This document shows positions 59,936-64,000 of a stretch of 64,000 bases of DNA, one piece after another (positions within the stretch are counted from its first letter, which is position 1; the number at the start of each line of letters is the position of its first letter). Both the position numbers and the translations under genes were made by a program. This DNA is from Brachybacterium sacelli (GTDB lineage: Bacteria > Actinomycetota > Actinomycetes > Actinomycetales > Dermabacteraceae): assembly GCF_017876545.1 (NCBI RefSeq), contig NZ_JAGIOD010000001.1, forward strand, positions 3,038,001 through 3,102,000, read 5' to 3'. The notes beneath the pieces were generated by a model. It was not told where the DNA came from. It did no database searches and worked only from the letters and a program-made list of their open reading frames with translations.

Positions 59936-61489
59936 TCAAATGCCCAGCGGGATGCCGAGCACGATCCATGCCACGAAGAACACGATCCACACGGCTCCAG
60001 CGCCCAGCGCGAGCGGCACGGTCATCGAGGCGAGCGTCCCGATGCCTGCCGAGGGGATGTACTTCTTGAGCAGCGAGAGCACCCACAGGAAGTACGGATT
60101 GAGCGGGTTAATGGGGTTGGTAATGCAGTCGCCGATGCGCACCGCGGTCTGAGTGACCTCTGGGATGACGCCGACGCTGAACAGCATCGGGACCAGGATC
60201 AGACCGGTCAGCGAGTACATCGCGATCCCGCCGAGGGTGAATACGTTCATGATCGCGACGATGACCACCAGCAGAGCCAGCAGCAGCGGGATGGGGAGGT
60301 TGATCGCCTGGAGCAGGGTCGCGCCCCACACGGCGAGGATCCCGGCGATGTTGGTCCACTGGAAGTAGGCGACGAACTGAGAGATGAAGAAGAACAGAGC
60401 GATCACCGGACCCAGCTCCTTGACGCCATGGGCCATGAGGTTGCCGGTCTCGTTCTGGACAGACCCGACCGATCCCGACAGCTTTCCGTACACCAGGCCC
60501 GCTGCCAGGAACGCGAAAGCGGTGATGAGGGCAATCCCGGACATCACGGGGGAGCCCTCGAGGCCGCCGTCCTCCGCTCGCAGCGGTGAGTTCGAGGGGA
60601 TCATCGCCAGCAGCACCACGACGACTATGCCCACCAGCGTGGTGGTCGCCCAGCGGCTGGCCCGCTTCTTCCGAGCGCTTTCCTCGGCCGAGGTCTCCCC
60701 GAAGGTCTTGACGTCGTCGGGCACCTCGGTCACCGGGCCCAGGATCGCGACCCGCTTCTCCAGGACCGTCTCGCACAGGATCGTGAACACCAGCGCCATC
60801 ACGACCGAGGAGGCCGCGGTGAAGAAGATGGTCGAGACCGGGGTGACCGTGTAGCCGGCCTGGACGGTCTGGGCGGCGGCGGTGGTCACGCCGGCGAACA
60901 TGGCATCCGAGGGGGTGATGAAGGGTGCCGCGTTGTAGGCGGCACCGGCGGAGACGAAGGCGAGCACCATGCCGGTGACCGGGTTGCGGCCGATCAGGTA
61001 GAAGGCGGTCGCTCCAATGGGGGCCATCACCACGTACGCGGCGTCGGAGGCCACGTGCGCGACCATGGCGGAAAAGGAGACCGCGAAGGTGACCATCTTC
61101 TTCGGGACGCGCTGGACGATACCGACCAGCAGGTTCTGCAGATACCCGGTCTGGGTGGCGACCGAGACGCCCATCATGATCACGAGCACCGTGCCGAAGG
61201 GCCCGAAGAGCATGAAGTTCTCGAGGCCGTCGTCGAGGGCCATCCGCACGCCTTCGGCCGACAGCAGGTTCTGCACCGATAACGACTCGCCGGAGTTCGT
61301 GTTGACCGAGACGCCCAGGGCGGACATCACCGCACTTGCCACCGTCAACACCACGATCAGGCAGACGAACAGCGCCACCGGGTGCGGGATCTTGTTGCCC
61401 ACGACCTCGATGGCGCGCAGGAAGCTCTGCAGTGCCCGGTCGAAGCCGTTGGAGGTCAGCGACGGCGTCGTCGCCTTCGTGCTTGTCAT
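59936..61489 (-). CDS. AbgT-family transporter
   Basis: A 517-residue polytopic membrane protein of the AbgT family. Signature stretches are visible: V-A-H-V-A-S-D-A-A-Y-V-V-M-A-P-I-G near residue 145, A-G-A-A-Y-N-A-A-P-F-I-T-P-S-D near residue 185, and the C-terminal Y-F-L-W-V-L-S-L-L-K-K-Y near residue 460. Family members move p-aminobenzoyl-glutamate or sulfonamides, and some move small amino-acid conjugates. Here the partner is an opine-type dehydrogenase, so uptake of an opine-like compound is possible. GAGGAGACC precedes the ATG. It is divergent from the GntR gene, which probably controls it. Confidence 0.88.
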   Translation of the reverse strand: MTSTKATTPSLTSNGFDRALQSFLRAIEVVGNKIPHPVALFVCLIVVLTVASAVMSALGVSVNTNSGESLSVQNLLSAEGVRMALDDGLENFMLFGPFGTVLVIMMGVSVATQTGYLQNLLVGIVQRVPKKMVTFAVSFSAMVAHVASDAAYVVMAPIGATAFYLIGRNPVTGMVLAFVSAGAAYNAAPFITPSDAMFAGVTTAAAQTVQAGYTVTPVSTIFFTAASSVVMALVFTILCETVLEKRVAILGPVTEVPDDVKTFGETSAEESARKKRASRWATTTLVGIVVVVLLAMIPSNSPLRAEDGGLEGSPVMSGIALITAFAFLAAGLVYGKLSGSVGSVQNETGNLMAHGVKELGPVIALFFFISQFVAYFQWTNIAGILAVWGATLLQAINLPIPLLLALLVVIVAIMNVFTLGGIAMYSLTGLILVPMLFSVGVIPEVTQTAVRIGDCITNPINPLNPYFLWVLSLLKKYIPSAGIGTLASMTVPLALGAGAVWIVFFVAWIVLGIPLGI

Positions 61490-61604
61490 GGGGAGGTCTC
61501 CTCAGGGCCGTACCAGCACTGCTTCGTGCGGCGCAGGACCAATTGGGGTGGCACCGAGCTCGTCAGCTCTCCGGGAAGCTGAGATCACAGGCATCACGCG
61601 AGAT

Positions 61605-61617
61605 ATTTCTGAGAAAT
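61605..61617. promoter_or_regulatory. Palindrome in the promoter between the AbgT-type gene and gntR
   Basis: ATTTCTGAGAAAT is a perfect 13-base palindrome in the 225-base gap between the divergent transporter and regulator genes. A second element, TACAGTACAG, lies near 61638-61647. Both are AT-richer than the surroundings. A GntR-type operator is the simplest reading. Confidence 0.5.
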
Positions 61618-61714
61618 CTACTGTGGATCTGTGAGGTACAGTACAGTCGGCGCTCGAGATGTCAAGCCCGGCTGAGCGCAGAGTAGCCTCCATTAGCTGC
61701 CTGAAAGGGGAATC

Positions 61715-62371
61715 GTGAATCAGGCAAACAGGTCACTCGCCTCACAGGCGTACGCCGCGCTCAAGCGCGACATCATCCGGTGCGAGATCCCGCCCGGAGA
61801 GCTGATCCTCGAGGCTTGGCTAGCCGAGCGTTACGGGATGAGCAAAACCCCGATCCGCCAGGCGATCGGCCGGTTGGAGACGGAGGGGCTGGTCTCCGTC
61901 GTCCCCCGCAAAGGAACGTTCGTCAAGGCAGTCAGCGATGCCGACGTGCGGGACAACTTCAACCTGAGACTCCTGCTCGAGCCCGAGGCCGCGGCCATCG
62001 CATCGAAGCGAGCCACGGGAGAGGACATCATCCGACTCGAGGAGCTGGCGAACCTGACCATGCACGGCCTGGAGGACCCGCGGGAGAAACACGAGGTCAA
62101 TCGGATTTTCCACACAGCCATCGCTGAGGCCGCGCATGTGCGGCTCCTCGAGGTCATGGTGGGCACGCTGCATGAAGAGAACGAGCGGTATCTCAACTAC
62201 AAGATGTTCGTCGGGCAGAAGTCCGAGAAGATTACCAACCACCTGAACATCGTCGAGCTGATCAAGAACGGCTCCGAGGAAGAGATCCGAGAGAACGTCG
62301 CCTCCGGTATCACCAAGGCCAGACAGTGGATCCTCGACGCGATGACCGAGGAATTACGCGGAGGCTACTGA
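61715..62371 (+). CDS. GntR/FCD-family transcriptional regulator
   Basis: A 218-residue regulator. The winged helix (about residues 8-72) has A-Y-A-A-L-K-R-D-I-I-R-C-E-I-P-P-G-E, L-A-E-R-Y-G-M-S-K-T-P-I-R-Q-A-I and G-L-V-S-V-V-P-R-K-G-T-F-V. The C-terminal all-helical FCD domain carries metal-site residues (L-R-L-L-L-E-P-E-A-A, V-N-R-I-F-H, H-L-N-I-V). FCD regulators respond to small organic acids. A GTG start follows AAAGGGG. It is divergent from the AbgT-opine dehydrogenase pair and probably represses it until an imported acid or opine binds. Confidence 0.9.
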   Translation: MNQANRSLASQAYAALKRDIIRCEIPPGELILEAWLAERYGMSKTPIRQAIGRLETEGLVSVVPRKGTFVKAVSDADVRDNFNLRLLLEPEAAAIASKRATGEDIIRLEELANLTMHGLEDPREKHEVNRIFHTAIAEAAHVRLLEVMVGTLHEENERYLNYKMFVGQKSEKITNHLNIVELIKNGSEEEIRENVASGITKARQWILDAMTEELRGGY

Positions 62372-62372
62372 C

Positions 62373-62393
62373 GAGGATCCTGGCGAGATCCTC
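62373..62393 (+). terminator. Hairpin after the gntR gene
   Basis: GAGGATC (62373-62379) and GATCCTC (62387-62393) form a perfect 7-bp stem with a 7-base loop directly after the stop. A possible terminator; no T-tract. Confidence 0.4.
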
Positions 62394-62569
62394 CCTGCTA
62401 CGCGCGCTCGCCCTCCCCGGACGTGCACTTGTATCGCTCTGTCTTCACGCGAGTCCCCGACGTGCGGACACTCCGTCTGGACACCATCCTGTGACGCCCC
62501 GCCTCATTTCCGAAGCACCCGATACTTTCACGTAGCACTCACGGGCCTCTCAACGATGCACACCCACGA

Positions 62570-63040
62570 TCAGAGCCCAGCTCCGGGCCGCCATTCGATT
62601 CGTGGCGACTCTCCTTCGGGGAAATAGCGGCGGCGTCGCCACTGCAGTCGCAGGATGTATATCCGCGTCGGTACCGCTCCGGACTTGCGGCTGTTGTGGA
62701 ACGGACAAAGCGCCTGCTGGTTGCTCCTCGCCGTCCAGCCGCCGCGCGACCAGGGGAAGATGTGGTCACCCTGCGTGGGGGTGTTCGTACAACGGTGCCA
62801 AAGGATCGACTTGTGCTCGCACCTGAGCCCTGCGCGCTCGAACGCGGCCCGACGCTCGGCCACGGTGAAGCCACGGCGGGGATCCCTTGAGGTGCAGGCT
62901 CCGCCGGCCGGGGACGCCAGCACCACACAAACGAGCAGCGAGACGGCGATAGGCGCCAGCAGCCAGGGGTGCTGGCCGATCACGCCGAGGACGGCCTCGA
63001 GCACCTGCAGGGCGCCGCTGAGCACCGATGCCTCCGTCAT
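62570..63040 (-). CDS. Membrane-anchored HNH endonuclease-like protein
   Basis: A 156-residue protein. One membrane helix (W-L-L-A-P-I-A-V-S-L-L-V-C-V-V-L, about residues 25-42) is followed by a basic HNH domain: C-x-H-x(4)-W-H-R-C region, then Q-G-D-H-I-F-P-W-S-R-G-G, S-N-Q-Q-A-L-C-P-F-H-N-S-R-K. The H-I...N...H set and the Cys pairs fit an HNH nuclease with a structural zinc. Membrane tethering of an HNH domain is unusual. GAGG lies about nine bases before the ATG at 63040; a longer in-frame start is 16 codons upstream. It is separated from ssb by a strong hairpin. Confidence 0.72.
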   Translation of the reverse strand: MTEASVLSGALQVLEAVLGVIGQHPWLLAPIAVSLLVCVVLASPAGGACTSRDPRRGFTVAERRAAFERAGLRCEHKSILWHRCTNTPTQGDHIFPWSRGGWTARSNQQALCPFHNSRKSGAVPTRIYILRLQWRRRRYFPEGESPRIEWRPGAGL

Positions 63041-63070
63041 GACGTCCAATCCTCTTCTCGCTCGACGTGA

Positions 63071-63116
63071 GGCGGGCCGTCGACTCATCCGCGATGGGAT
63101 GCGTCGACGGCCCGCC
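63071..63116 (-). terminator. Strong hairpin between ssb and the HNH gene
   Basis: A 14-bp perfect stem (GGCGGGCCGTCGAC at 63071-63084 with its complement at 63103-63116) encloses an 18-base loop that folds again (CATCC with GGATG). It lies 15 bases past the ssb stop. A probable ssb terminator, so the HNH gene likely has its own promoter. Confidence 0.75.
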
Positions 63117-63130
63117 GTAACCGCGTAGGG

Positions 63131-63595
63131 TCAGAAGTCGAAGTCGTCGTCCGAGCCTGCGTCGTCGGCGCCGGCCTTGACGGAGGCGCTGGCCTTCGCC
63201 TTTGGCTTCGAGGAGGAGCGGTTGCCGTTGCCCTTGCGGCGGGTGGCCGTGGTCGTGGCGAACTTGTTCGAGGGCCCGGCCTCCTCGACGATCAGCTCGA
63301 GGGTCGAGCGCTCGTTGCCCTCCTTGTCGGTGAAGTCGTTCTGCTTGAGCTTGCCGACGAGGATCACGCGATCGCCCTTCGAGTGGGACTCGGCGAAATT
63401 CTCGCCGGACTCACGCCAGTAGGAAGCCCGCACGAACGTCGGCTCCCCATCCACCCACTCCTCGGACTCTCTGTCGAAGATCCGGTCGTTGTGCGCGACG
63501 GAGAACGAGGCGACCGGGATGTTCTTCTTGGTGTGGCGCAGCTCGGGGTCGGCCGTCAGCTGACCGACGACCGTGACGATGTTGTCCAGAGCCAT
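63131..63595 (-). CDS. ssb: Single-stranded DNA-binding protein
   Basis: A 154-residue SSB. The OB-fold has N-I-V-T-V-V-G-Q-L-T-A-D-P-E-L-R, F-V-R-A-S-Y-W-R, and G-D-R-V-I-L-V-G-K-L. A basic low-complexity linker leads to the acidic tail D-D-D-F-D-F, which binds partner repair and replication proteins. It is shorter than housekeeping actinobacterial SSB and in this setting probably belongs to a mobile element. AGAGGAGAG before the ATG at 63595 fixes the start. Confidence 0.93.
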   Translation of the reverse strand: MALDNIVTVVGQLTADPELRHTKKNIPVASFSVAHNDRIFDRESEEWVDGEPTFVRASYWRESGENFAESHSKGDRVILVGKLKQNDFTDKEGNERSTLELIVEEAGPSNKFATTTATRRKGNGNRSSSKPKAKASASVKAGADDAGSDDDFDF

Positions 63596-63739
63596 GTGAA
63601 CTCTCCTCTTTGGTATGCGTGACATCGCTGATGCTCTGCCACATGGCTGCAACCCCTCGGGGGCCGCGGCGGGACGATCCCGCACACCGCACCAGTGGGC
63701 GAAGCCAACACCTCACAGGACGTGCCAGGGCGACGCCCT

Positions 63740-63997
63740 TCAGCCGGAGCGTGCAGCAACAGACGGGCTCAATCCGTCGACCGAGACCGTTGCCGGGTCG
63801 ATCGCGCCAGAGTTGATCGCATCGGACATCGCCCGCAGCTGGCCGCGCCAATGCCCGGGCTCGATCACGACGCAGCACAGCGCCGGCGTCGACACGAGGG
63901 CCGGAAGTCTGCCCGCAGCAAGGAGCTCAGTCAGCCGGCGCTGCGCGGTCGCAGGGACGCGCACGGACCCGTTCTCAGTCTCAAGCCGCAGATGCAC
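63740..63997 (-). CDS. Small protein of unknown function (may extend past the window)
   Basis: An 85-residue frame from the last visible ATG; the true start could lie beyond the right edge. The product is soluble, with R-V-P-A-T-A-Q-R-R-L-T-E-L-L-A-A-G-R-L and C-C-V-V-I-E-P-G-H-W-R-G-Q-L. No family recognised. Upstream of and same strand as ssb. Confidence 0.45.
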   Translation of the reverse strand: MHLRLETENGSVRVPATAQRRLTELLAAGRLPALVSTPALCCVVIEPGHWRGQLRAMSDAINSGAIDPATVSVDGLSPSVAARSG

Positions 63998-64000
63998 CCC

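Overview
The window reads as a high-GC actinobacterial chromosome (order Micrococcales; I lean towards Brachybacterium or another Dermabacteraceae/Brevibacterium-like genus, but this is inference without a search). The signs are very GC-rich third codon positions, an actinobacterial LexA box, an imuA'-imuB-dnaE2 mutagenesis cassette, a DUF222/13E12 HNH gene, a MAB_1171c-type membrane protein and actinobacterial-style mobile-element proteins.

Region 1 (1-15.3 kb) looks like core chromosome. It holds the C-terminal part of an MMPL exporter with an odd ABC-like tail, translationally coupled to a repeat-rich YhgE/Pip membrane protein. Convergent to these is the SOS mutagenesis operon imuA'-imuB-dnaE2 behind a perfect LexA palindrome. 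Next come a DUF222 HNH endonuclease preceded by three copies of a two-part motif, and a polyol-type zinc dehydrogenase.

Region 2 (15.3-32.5 kb) is accessory. It starts with a tyrosine integrase and a small excisionase-like protein. Poorly known genes follow: a DUF6602-like nuclease-fold protein, a membrane J-domain protein, a possible ADP-ribosyltransferase and a possible sigma-like regulator. A tight operon XRE regulator-hydrolase-ImmA/IrrE protease-MAB_1171c protein has three matching palindromes in its promoter. Then come a very long left-handed beta-helix protein, an APH-like kinase, a 2'-5' RNA ligase-like protein, and a pair of mobile-element genes, one apparently frameshifted at its start.

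Region 3 (32.5-42.2 kb) has an IS3-family remnant, then a compact five-cistron import/catabolism operon: a spermidine/putrescine-type ABC transporter plus hydantoinase/oxoprolinase A and B. A 1.3 kb block without genes, rich in inverted repeats, follows.

Region 4 (42.2-58.6 kb) is a conjugation-type module: a GIY-YIG protein, a VirD4/TraG-like coupling ATPase, a replication-relaxation-like protein, a 46-residue membrane peptide, a NERD protein, a giant FtsK/TraB-like ATPase, a lysozyme-peptidase cell-wall hydrolase and a VirB8/TraC-like membrane protein. It is interrupted by an intact IS481-family element with a TCTAGA target duplication, a HEPN-like gene, a second beta-helix gene, a HAD-family gene, and a decayed third beta-helix gene. 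No relaxase and no VirB4 are visible.

Region 5 (58.7-64 kb) has an opine-type dehydrogenase and an AbgT transporter divergent from a GntR/FCD regulator (probably a regulated uptake/catabolic unit), then a membrane-anchored HNH protein, a single-stranded DNA-binding protein and an incomplete small gene. The integrase at the left and ssb near the right suggest that much of 15-64 kb is an integrative element or composite island; its right end is not in view.
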